Source: Candidatus Peregrinibacteria bacterium (GTDB taxonomy: Bacteria; Patescibacteriota; Gracilibacteria; UM-FILTER-43-11). From it: a stretch of 64,000 nt of DNA. A program made the translations under genes and the position numbers. Positions within the stretch are counted from its first letter, which is position 1; each line of letters begins with the position of its first letter. The notes beneath the pieces were generated by a model, which did no database searches, had not been told where the DNA came from, and worked only from the letters and a program-made list of their open reading frames with translations. This document shows, in pieces, positions 54,937-62,204 of the stretch. The stretch lies in NCBI GenBank assembly GCA_016699515.1, contig CP064978.1:1240001-1304000 (forward strand). Direction: 5' to 3'.

Positions 54937-55992
54937 TCATTGAGCGCACGGTGCGGTTTTTAGGCAATAAATTACTTTTTCCTTCACACGCAAATCGATG
55001 TAACTCAGGTCGCCTTCTTCGAAGGCGTCGGTTTGATAAATGGTGATGAGCTTATCGATTTGTTCCTTGGGATCGCGCTCAGCGCTTAGCCAAATTACGG
55101 TTCCGTTGGGCAAGGTAAAATGCAGCTCACGTGCAGTGGGTAAGTACTCGATCCCCGTGATGACCTGGTCGAGCGTATTTTCGAAATAGGTTTGCGCGGT
55201 GCGCCAAAACTGCATGTGGGCCGTTGGGATGATTTCTTCTCGATCAGAAACTGGCTGAGTTAAATGCGAAAGCGTGAGAGTAATCATTTCCAAGTTTTCC
55301 TCTTGATCGAACAAGGCTTGTCCTACCGAATTGAGCAACCCTTTTTGCTCAAACACCTCTAGCTCCGGCTCTTCTTTTTCTTCTCCCAAATCGAATGCAT
55401 TGCTCAAATCGGAAGGCTTGAAAGGCAGTTTGATGGGGGTTTCTGCTCCGGTTTCGTTGGGCGCTAGATCCAATTCGTTGATTGCCTGCGTCAGCGCATC
55501 ACTTTCTTCTTCCAACCAGCGCTCTTCGGTGGGCAGCGTGTAGCGAACTTTTAGATTGGCAATGATGGGGTGGCTGATTAAGGTGATTCGTAGCGTGTCC
55601 GGCCACTTTTTTTGAATCTTTATTCGTTCAAACTCAGGAAATTCTTTGGAAATGGCTTCTTGTAGCGCTGATTTGTTCATCAATACCATGCTGCGGCCTT
55701 TCCAGGGCTGTGTGATGGATTCGACCGCGGTTGTGTTGGTAAAAAAACTATCTCGCTCCACTTGTATGTTTTGAATGGACAACGCCGAAGACAGACTCAT
55801 CACCGTGATGACCAAGGTTAAAAAGGCCAAACCCATGACGAGGTAGGCCCATTTTTTGAAGAATAGCCCGATCGTCCGCCCGATGGGGCGGTGAACTTGT
55901 CGACGTGGAGGGGAGGAGCGACGGCGGCGGATCCAATTGGATTCCACGGGATAATAAAGCCTTTTTGGTTTGTTTTTTCTCCAAATTGCCAT
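54937..55992 (-). CDS. ftsQ: FtsQ-like cell division protein (POTRA domain)
   Basis: 351 residues: basic proline-rich cytoplasmic tail, one membrane helix (AYLVMGLAFLTLVITVMSL), then a POTRA domain (SALSIQNIQVERDSFFTN) and a beta domain (FERIKIQKKWPDTLRITLISHP), the usual FtsQ layout. FtsQ/DivIB links the FtsL-FtsB pair to the divisome; an FtsB-like gene lies at 48619. An insert of about 110 acidic residues (roughly 160-270, for example ELDLAPNETGAETP, DLGEEKEEPELEVFEQ) sits in the C-terminal half and is larger than in model bacteria. The end, GDLSYIDLRVKEKVIYCL, matches the family. It is probably in one operon with the D,D-carboxypeptidase gene. Confidence 0.85.
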   Translation of the reverse strand: MAIWRKNKPKRLYYPVESNWIRRRRSSPPRRQVHRPIGRTIGLFFKKWAYLVMGLAFLTLVITVMSLSSALSIQNIQVERDSFFTNTTAVESITQPWKGRSMVLMNKSALQEAISKEFPEFERIKIQKKWPDTLRITLISHPIIANLKVRYTLPTEERWLEEESDALTQAINELDLAPNETGAETPIKLPFKPSDLSNAFDLGEEKEEPELEVFEQKGLLNSVGQALFDQEENLEMITLTLSHLTQPVSDREEIIPTAHMQFWRTAQTYFENTLDQVITGIEYLPTARELHFTLPNGTVIWLSAERDPKEQIDKLITIYQTDAFEEGDLSYIDLRVKEKVIYCLKTAPCAQ

Positions 55993-56113
55993 GCCGACAG
56001 CATAACCCAGGAACGGTGAATAGGGAATAGTTTGTACTGATTTTTGCGGACGGAAGCGGCATAGGGGCTTGATTGATTTAAAACAATCTGTGTTAGAATG
56101 GCATTAAGATTAA

Positions 56114-57409
56114 ATGGATTTTATGCACGTCATTTTGCTCGCCGCCGGTGTTTCCAATCGATTAAAGCCCATTGGGGACAAAGGGTTGCTTGAATTTTTG
56201 GGCAAACCGCTCATTCAGCATCAAGTGGAGCAGTTGAGGGCCGCGGGCTTTTTAGAGATTGTGCTGGTGGCCAATCCTACCAATTTGGCAGCGCTGCAAG
56301 CGGTGTTTGACGGTGATGATCGTGTTACGTTTGTGACTCAAACCGACGATCGTGGTATGGCCGGTGGGGTGCTGGCGGCCGCGGATTTGGTGGATCAGGA
56401 CGTTTTGATTGTTAGCAACAACGATGTTTTTGAACCCGAACTTTTTACCACACTCAAAAATCACCCGGGGGCCATGCACGGAACATTGGTGGGTAAAAAA
56501 GTGACGGAATACTTTCCGGGTGGATACCTAAGTTTAAATGACGTGGGACATCTTACCTCCATCGTCGAAAAACCCGGCGCAGGCAACGAACCCAGCGATC
56601 TGGTGAATTTAGTGGTGCATCGGTATCATCATTTTTCTGAGCTGGTTGCGCTTTTAAAAACCACCACGAGTGAGGCAGATGATTTGTACGAAAAAGCCCT
56701 AGATCGTTATTTAAGGGAGTCTAAGGCCGAGATTGATGTTTTGCCTTACAGTGGCTATTGGCAGCCGATTAAATACCCATGGCATATTTTAGAGGTCTCC
56801 CAGTACTTTTTGGAAACCATGCAAGCCCAGGTGGACCCCTCCGCTCACATTCACCCGTCCGCGATTGTGGAAGGAAACGTACGAATCGACGCAGGGGTGA
56901 ACGTGATGGCCAATGCTGTGATTCAGGGGCCGGCCTACCTTGGCAAAAACAGCGTGGTGGGGAACAACTCACTCGTTCGCGGATCGATGATTGGGCGCGA
57001 TTCCGTGGTTGGTTTTACCACCGAAGTAGCCCGAAGCTATTTGAATCACCATGTGTGGATGCACACCAATTACATTGGCGACAGCGTGGTGGACGAAAAC
57101 GTTTCTTTTGGAGCGGGCACAGTGCTTGGCAACCTTCGTTTTGACGAAGAAAATATAAAAGTCCGCGTGAAAGACGAAAAATTGTGCAGCAAAACCAACA
57201 AACTGGGTGCTTTTATTGGTTCGGGAGCGCGTTTTGGCATCAACGGTTCCACCAACCCGGGCGTTAAAATTGGCCGCAACAGCTTTATTGGGGGCAATGT
57301 ATTAGTGGACCGCGATATCGACGATGACCAAATGGTGCTTTTGGAGCAGAGTTTGAATGTAATGAAAAATAATAAGTCTGCAAATGTAACCAAAGGGCGT
57401 AGGGCATAG
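56114..57409 (+). CDS. Sugar nucleotidyltransferase with left-handed beta-helix (GlmU-like)
   Basis: 431 residues. The N-terminal Rossmann domain starts HVILLAAGVSNRLKPIGDKG (activation motif slightly changed from AAGxGTRM), followed by a nucleotide-binding core (VLIVSNNDVFE) and SIVEKPGAG. The C-terminal half is a left-handed parallel beta-helix of hexapeptide repeats (VDPSAHIHPSAIVEGNVRID, VGNNSLVRGSMIGRDSVVG). This is the architecture of GlmU and related bifunctional proteins; the C-terminal KIGRNSFIGGNVLVDRDI is typical. It may make UDP-GlcNAc or another NDP-sugar for wall and surface glycans. ATG 56114 or 56123 are both possible. The stop codon TAG lies inside family A repeat copy 4. Confidence 0.82.
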   Translation: MDFMHVILLAAGVSNRLKPIGDKGLLEFLGKPLIQHQVEQLRAAGFLEIVLVANPTNLAALQAVFDGDDRVTFVTQTDDRGMAGGVLAAADLVDQDVLIVSNNDVFEPELFTTLKNHPGAMHGTLVGKKVTEYFPGGYLSLNDVGHLTSIVEKPGAGNEPSDLVNLVVHRYHHFSELVALLKTTTSEADDLYEKALDRYLRESKAEIDVLPYSGYWQPIKYPWHILEVSQYFLETMQAQVDPSAHIHPSAIVEGNVRIDAGVNVMANAVIQGPAYLGKNSVVGNNSLVRGSMIGRDSVVGFTTEVARSYLNHHVWMHTNYIGDSVVDENVSFGAGTVLGNLRFDEENIKVRVKDEKLCSKTNKLGAFIGSGARFGINGSTNPGVKIGRNSFIGGNVLVDRDIDDDQMVLLEQSLNVMKNNKSANVTKGRRA

Positions 57410-57463
57410 TAAGCAGGGCATACTCACAAAGTTCTATGCCCTATGCTTTACTCCCTACGCCCC
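57394..57463. repeat. Dispersed palindrome family A, copy 4
   Basis: AGGGCGTAGGGCATAGTAAGCAGGGCATA on the left; TATGCCCTATGCTTTACTCCCTACGCCCC on the right. Its left arm encodes the final residues (GRRA) and TAG stop of the nucleotidyltransferase gene. Confidence 0.72.
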
Positions 57464-57487
57464 AACCAACTAACCCTAATAACCAAC

Positions 57488-58048
57488 ATGAAAAGAAATA
57501 TAATCCTTGCCGTCGCTGTGCTTTTGATTTTTATCGCAGTGTATTGGTCTCAAAGCAACCCCGGTGTCGAAGAGGATTTGGTTATTCCCGGTGATATTTC
57601 GCGTTGGGATCCTTCGGTGCCCTCGGTGGGAAACCTGGCCCCTTTGTTCATTGCTCCAACTTTGAAGGGCGAAAAAGTTAATTTGGTTGCCTATAGAGGT
57701 AAAACGGTGCTGCTGTATTTTTGGAATCAGGATTGTGCCGATTGTATTGCTCAAATGGAGCAGCTTGAGGATTTCGGACAGCAACATCAAGATGCCGTGG
57801 TGGTTTTAGGCGTTCATCATGGGCGCAGCGCGCCCGAGGCCCAGGTGGTTGTGGATAATCTTGCCATTACGCATACCATTTTCAGCGATCCAGACAACCA
57901 TTTGTATCAGCTTTATGCGCCCGAAAGTGAGCCTGCACTTTATGTGATTGATCCCAATGGGATGATTGCTGATCGTTGGAATGGGCTGGTGGAACGTGAA
58001 CCGTTGGAAACAGCGATTGAAAGTGCTCGAATTGACAAAAATCAATAA
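57488..58048 (+). CDS. TlpA/ResA-like membrane-anchored thioredoxin
   Basis: 186-residue protein, starting at ATG 57488 because KRNIILAVAVLLIFIAVYW follows it as a signal anchor; upstream in-frame codons fall in a repeat. The outside domain is an AhpC/TSA-type thioredoxin fold with active site FWNQDCADCIAQME (CxxC) and the cis-proline region SEPALYVIDPNG. This type reduces disulfides of exported proteins (for example cytochrome c or wall enzymes). It ends on the -35 box of the sortase promoter. A redox helper next to a cysteine-dependent sortase is suggestive but not proof of a link. Confidence 0.87.
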   Translation: MKRNIILAVAVLLIFIAVYWSQSNPGVEEDLVIPGDISRWDPSVPSVGNLAPLFIAPTLKGEKVNLVAYRGKTVLLYFWNQDCADCIAQMEQLEDFGQQHQDAVVVLGVHHGRSAPEAQVVVDNLAITHTIFSDPDNHLYQLYAPESEPALYVIDPNGMIADRWNGLVEREPLETAIESARIDKNQ

Positions 58049-58059
58049 AAAAGTATAAT
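58032..58059 (+). promoter_or_regulatory. Consensus promoter of the SLH-sortase gene
   Basis: TTGACA (58032-58037), 16 bases, TATAAT (58054-58059), overlapping the end of the previous gene. The start codon is about 30 bases on, at 58088. Confidence 0.85.
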
Positions 58060-58087
58060 GCTTGCTCTAATACTATTCTATTGGTTA

Positions 58088-59235
58088 TGAAAAATGGATA
58101 GGAATTGCGTTCGGCCTAGCCCTATTGGTGCCCTTGCCCTTGCTCAGGAATTTTCTGACGTGCCGATGAACCATATCAACCACGAGGCCATTCACTATTT
58201 TGTGGAGAGTCAGGTGGTGAATGGTTATCATGATGGTTCGTTTAGGCCTGCACAAACGATCACCCGAGCCGAAGCGACCAAACTAACCATGGCTTCGTTT
58301 AAGCCCATCGCGGTTATTCAGGGAATTAAAAATGATCTTTTGGCTCAAAATCAGGAACTATTCGCGGATGTGGACCCTTTGGATTGGTATGCCCCTTACG
58401 TATTTTTAGCCGCACAACAGGGATTCATTTCGGGTTATAAGGATCACACTTTTCGTCCTCACGATACCATTCGGTTCGCCGAGGGGTTGAAGTTGATTTT
58501 TAACACGTATCACTTGGCGATCCCCGCCTATGCGCCCATGCCTGATCGTTTAATTGCGACGTCTTCGGATTGGTATGTGCCTTATTTCTCGGAAGCATTA
58601 AAACGCCATATTATTAACCCCGATCAGTATTATCATCCCTCTCAACGCATGACACGGGGGAATTTTTGGAGGTATTGTATCGCGCTAAAATGCTGAGCGA
58701 ATCGGGACAAGCTGATTTTCAGCCCTCGCCTTTTTTGACATCGGACGACTATTCTCTTTATATCCCTGCACTGAATTTGGTAAATGTGCAAGTGAGTTTT
58801 GCGGATCCTTATAATGCCAAAAGCGCTCTGGACGTTCTTAAGAATGGTCTGGGTCATTACCTGGCGCCACCGGGTTCGGGCCAAAAAATGGTTTTATTTG
58901 GCCATTCTTCGGGTTATAATTGGGATAGCTCGCAATATAAACAAATTTTGCGAGAGATTAATGCGCTTGTGGAGGGGGACGAGCTTTTCATTAATTATCA
59001 TGGGGTGGGCTATCGTTACCGGGTGAATAAACATGAAATTATTCCCCAAAATGAATTAGTTAAGGTAATGGAGCCAACTCAACATGAAGAGCTGGTTTTG
59101 TATACTTGTTGGCCTCCCAATAAAATCAGCCATCGATACCTTATTTACGCTAGCGCTGTAAAATGGTTGATGCGGCCCTCACAACCCCTTCATCGGTCAT
59201 TGATTTGTTCCGACTGGCTGAAAACCTTGCTATGA
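58088..59235 (+). CDS. SLH-domain sortase fusion (several frameshifts)
   Basis: A sortase fused to three SLH domains, so a wall-anchored transpeptidase. SLH units lie at about residues 20-170 (GYHDGSFRPAQTITRAEATK, GYKDHTFRPHDTIRFAEGL, and a third ending SQRMTRG). The sortase domain follows: LFGHSSGYNW with the catalytic His, VLYTCWPPNK with the catalytic Cys, then SHRYLIYA with the Arg. The frame changes several times: six A after ATG 58088 gives MKKWIGIAFGLALLVPL, a signal peptide; a second change returns to frame +2 before AQEFSDVP; a G missing from GGGGG at 58659-58663 gives RGEFLEVLYRAKML. The end is uncertain: 59161 in frame +2 or 59235 in frame +1. Likely substrate: the LPQTG protein at 60557. 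Confidence 0.85.
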
Positions 59236-59555
59236 ATGAATTAATGGGGATGGGTTTTTATTTGGGCCGACTGATGAATGAGCGATCTTGGGTGCTACGC
59301 GCCGTGGCTATTCAAAGCCACATCAGGAGTGTGATTTATTCCCTAACGGGTGACTATCCCGAAGTAAGACCCACCCATTTCATTCAGGCATTGCAGCAGT
59401 CGCTTGGGCAGGCGCCCCCTGAGCGAAAGGTTCAACTGGCCGAGCAGCACGCTGCGGCGGTGGAATCGCTTCGTCGATCTTTGGAATGGCTCTTGAGACT
59501 GGATTTTAGCCCGCGGTCGGACAATGATATTTGTACAGTTGACTTGGTTTCTTAA
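59163..59555 (+). CDS. Protein of unknown function downstream of the sortase
   Basis: 130-residue, mostly helical soluble protein (LAMNELMGMGFYLGRLMNER, LQQSLGQAPPERKVQLAEQH) with no signal peptide and no recognised family. ATG 59163 lies just after a possible sortase stop at 59159-59161 (TAAAATG), or overlaps the longer sortase frame. It is convergent with the ComEC-like gene, 12 bases away. The well-behaved amino acid pattern supports coding. Position after the sortase and before an LPQTG protein hints at a shared function but nothing in the sequence shows it. Confidence 0.6.
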   Translation: MVDAALTTPSSVIDLFRLAENLAMNELMGMGFYLGRLMNERSWVLRAVAIQSHIRSVIYSLTGDYPEVRPTHFIQALQQSLGQAPPERKVQLAEQHAAAVESLRRSLEWLLRLDFSPRSDNDICTVDLVS

Positions 59556-59567
59556 ACGACGATGGGA

Positions 59568-60410
59568 CTATTCGTTGCTAAAGCTGAACGTGATGTTCCC
59601 CTCGTTCATGGTTTGGCGAATTTCGAGACCGCTAAAGCGGTCCATTACTTCGGGGTGAGGATGGCCAAATGAGTTATCACGCCCGGCCGAGATGACGACG
59701 GTTTTTGGTTGTACGGCCGCCACAAATTCGGGCGTGCTCGAGGTGCGGCTCCCATGATGCCCCGCTTTTAAAATGGGTGCGCTAAGCGCCTGACCGCTCC
59801 TGAGCAACTCTCTTTCTTGATCCGCTTCGGCGTCTCCCGTCAGGGTCATGAGCGGCTGCCAGGCTTCGGGTGTTTGTTTTAAAAGACGCACCGCAATGGA
59901 GGTGTCGTTTTTATTTTTCACCGCTTGCCCCACCAAGGGTTGATGCGGCAGCGGGTATAGCACGTCTAACACTACCCCTTGGCTGATTTCCAAATCTTGA
60001 TCAGCGCTTAAAAACCACCATTCTACTCCGCGTGCATTGAGTTGCTGGATCGTTTCACGATAAAAAGCCGAGCCACCGGCAATGCCGGTAAGGGCCACCC
60101 GTTCAATTTGATAATGATCGATCACATCCATCAGCCCTCCATAATGATCCAAATCGGGGTGGGTGAGGATGAATAAATCGATCTTTTTTTTAAAGAACGG
60201 CAGGGTGTTTCCCAGTTGGGTGACCACTTGCCCGGTGGGCCCGGTGTCGATCAGAATGGCGCGCTGTTCGGGGGTTTGAATGAGAATGGCATCCCCTTGG
60301 CCCACGTCTAAAAACGTAACCGTGAGGGGATGAATGAAGGCAAAAGCGGCCCAAAAAGCCAAACCTAATGTCCCGACCAATAATCCATAGCCTATACGAC
60401 CTTGATCCAT
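59568..60410 (-). CDS. ComEC/Rec2-type metallo-beta-lactamase-fold hydrolase (stand-alone)
   Basis: 280 residues: one N-terminal membrane helix (YGLLVGTLGLAFWAAFAF) and the C-terminal domain of ComEC: FLDVGQGDAILIQTP, ILIDTGPTG, FILTHPDLDHYGGL with the metal-binding HxDxDH, LTGDAEADQE, ILKAGHHGSRTSSTPEF and GHPHPEVMD. In full ComEC this domain degrades the non-transported DNA strand during uptake; the channel part is missing here. Stand-alone forms are common and their substrate is often unknown (nucleic acid or phosphoesters). The frame is complete, so it is a real short form rather than a fragment. Confidence 0.87.
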   Translation of the reverse strand: MDQGRIGYGLLVGTLGLAFWAAFAFIHPLTVTFLDVGQGDAILIQTPEQRAILIDTGPTGQVVTQLGNTLPFFKKKIDLFILTHPDLDHYGGLMDVIDHYQIERVALTGIAGGSAFYRETIQQLNARGVEWWFLSADQDLEISQGVVLDVLYPLPHQPLVGQAVKNKNDTSIAVRLLKQTPEAWQPLMTLTGDAEADQERELLRSGQALSAPILKAGHHGSRTSSTPEFVAAVQPKTVVISAGRDNSFGHPHPEVMDRFSGLEIRQTMNEGNITFSFSNE

Positions 60411-60556
60411 AATCGTCGTGATTAATGATAAATGTCGTTTGGCGTGGGGCTCATCATACTGATTATTTTAAGATCGGTAAAGGGTTTTCGCCCCCTACCA
60501 AAAAAGGGGAATCCAGCAGCAGATGGATTGCCCTTCTTCGCTCATGGTTTGGTCGA

Positions 60557-62023
60557 TTACTTTCGTTTGCGGCGTAACGTTTGCAGAGCAACAAGGCCGC
60601 TTCCCATTAACATTAGGCCCGTTCCTGCCCCCGTTTGTGGCAAGCGAATGGCTTTAATTAATCCGGTGCTTTCGTTTCCGGAGGCGTCTTTGGTGGTTAG
60701 TTTAAAGGTGTATTCCTTTCCGCCCTCCAAATTAGGCACTTCGGCATTGGTGGCGGATGGTCCCAAAGATTTCCCCGCATCGTAATTGGCTCCACGATCC
60801 AAGCTCATGTACAGCATTTGATCGACTAAATCTTTGGCAGTATTGATGCTGGGGGTCCATTTCATTTCTACGATGAACTGCTCCATGTGACGGCGAAAAC
60901 TGAGCACCAAATTGGTTACGTCTTCTGGAGGAGTGGTGTCGGCCACTGGAATTGTGGAAATATCGATGTATCCGGCTTTCAAGGGCCCTTCACAGTCATC
61001 GGTTGTGAACACCGCCTTGTAATCGGCTGCACGATAGTTGGCCATTGGAACCAAACAACGCATGTCGGTGTTCATTACTAATGTGTTGGGGTGGTGGGTG
61101 GCTGTGTACACCACTTCACAGCGATCGTTGATGGGCTGCATCAATTCGATGGAATATCCCAAAGCATCGTCTCCTTCGTTCACCAACGCAGGCGAACAAT
61201 CACTTAAATGCCCTACGAAACAATTCAGGTCGTCGCCACAATCCACCGTGGCCATTACCGGCATCATGATTTGCCCCTCCAGTTTGTCGGATCCTATAAA
61301 CAGACCGGTGTCAGCGGTGCCGCTGATGATGGGGTTTCCGGACTGATCTTTTACCATGACTCCCACCACCAAAACGTAATTGACGTTGGCCTGTTGAGGG
61401 TCGGTGGTTAGTAAAACGGTTTTTCCACTGGGGTCACTGGGGTCTTTTATTGCATTAGTGACAGCCAAATAACCCGTGGTGTCGATTTGCTGATGAATTA
61501 AAAAAGCACTTTCGGCTCCTGTGGTTGGCAAATTGACCGGCTCGCTAAACACTACTTGCACATGAGTGCGGTCGGCCGCCATTACCTGATTGACTGTGGG
61601 CGCCTGATCGTCGGCGGTGGTTTCGGTACGGGGAGCCGCCAATGTTGTGGCGATTGCCTCTAGGCTGAATGTGGCACTTTCTTTGTTGTCTTCACTGATT
61701 CCGGTTACCGAAAAATAGTAACGAGTTTCGGGCATCAGTCCTTCGACAATATAAATAAGGTCACTGGTGGGTGTATCAAGATGGTTTCCGTATTGGGTAA
61801 TGTCGTCGTTTAAATATGAACCCGTATCGTAGTAAACCCGATAGTGATCCACCGGCAATCCGGTTTCATCCAATACCGCATTCCATGATAGTTGAACACG
61901 CGCGTGATCTAACGGAATGGCCGTTACGGTGCCTATGTTGCCCGGAACTCCTGCTGCAAGGCTCAACTGAGCAGCAAACATAAGACTGCTGAGTGCGCTG
62001 ATTAAAATTCGTTTAGTTTTCAT
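60557..62023 (-). CDS. LPQTG-anchored surface protein with FnIII-like domains
   Basis: 488-residue exported protein. Signal KRILISALSSLMFAAQLSLA; an FnIII-like domain (ARVQLSWNAVLDETGLPVDHYR); a Big/invasin-like domain (THVQVVFSEPVNLPTTGAES); a cysteine-bearing middle (CGDDLNCFVGHLSDC); another FnIII-like domain (EFTFKL-type strands near GGKEYTFKLTTKDASGNES). It ends with a sorting signal: LPQTG, a hydrophobic stretch (LMLMGSGLVALQTL) and RRKRK. Sortases cleave between T and G of this motif and fix the protein to the surface. The SLH-sortase gene lies about 1.3 kb away. The frame is intact. The protein resembles the secreted one at 41550, which lacks the signal. Confidence 0.88.
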   Translation of the reverse strand: MKTKRILISALSSLMFAAQLSLAAGVPGNIGTVTAIPLDHARVQLSWNAVLDETGLPVDHYRVYYDTGSYLNDDITQYGNHLDTPTSDLIYIVEGLMPETRYYFSVTGISEDNKESATFSLEAIATTLAAPRTETTADDQAPTVNQVMAADRTHVQVVFSEPVNLPTTGAESAFLIHQQIDTTGYLAVTNAIKDPSDPSGKTVLLTTDPQQANVNYVLVVGVMVKDQSGNPIISGTADTGLFIGSDKLEGQIMMPVMATVDCGDDLNCFVGHLSDCSPALVNEGDDALGYSIELMQPINDRCEVVYTATHHPNTLVMNTDMRCLVPMANYRAADYKAVFTTDDCEGPLKAGYIDISTIPVADTTPPEDVTNLVLSFRRHMEQFIVEMKWTPSINTAKDLVDQMLYMSLDRGANYDAGKSLGPSATNAEVPNLEGGKEYTFKLTTKDASGNESTGLIKAIRLPQTGAGTGLMLMGSGLVALQTLRRKRK

Positions 62024-62118
62024 GGTTTTGTTTTAAAAATCTTACTATTATAACAAATTTCACATCATTTCGCAACTGTTTTCAAACTCAAAATCCTTCA
62101 TTTCGCGTATACTTTTTT

Positions 62119-62200
62119 TAGTTAAGAATTAAATCGCTTCGCTAAGTTAATAATGAATAGTCTATTTTTTAACTCTTAATTATTAACTATTAACTAAAAT
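62119..62200. repeat. Intergenic palindrome family B in the acs leader
   Basis: AGTTAAGAATTAAATCGCTTCGCTAAGTTAATAATG on the left, TTAACTCTTAATTATTAACTATTAACT on the right. It ends five bases before the acetyl-CoA synthetase ATG. Its core is the inverse of that in the copy at 48253. A TATACT (62108-62113) just upstream could be the -10 box. Confidence 0.65.
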
Positions 62201-62204
62201 AAAA

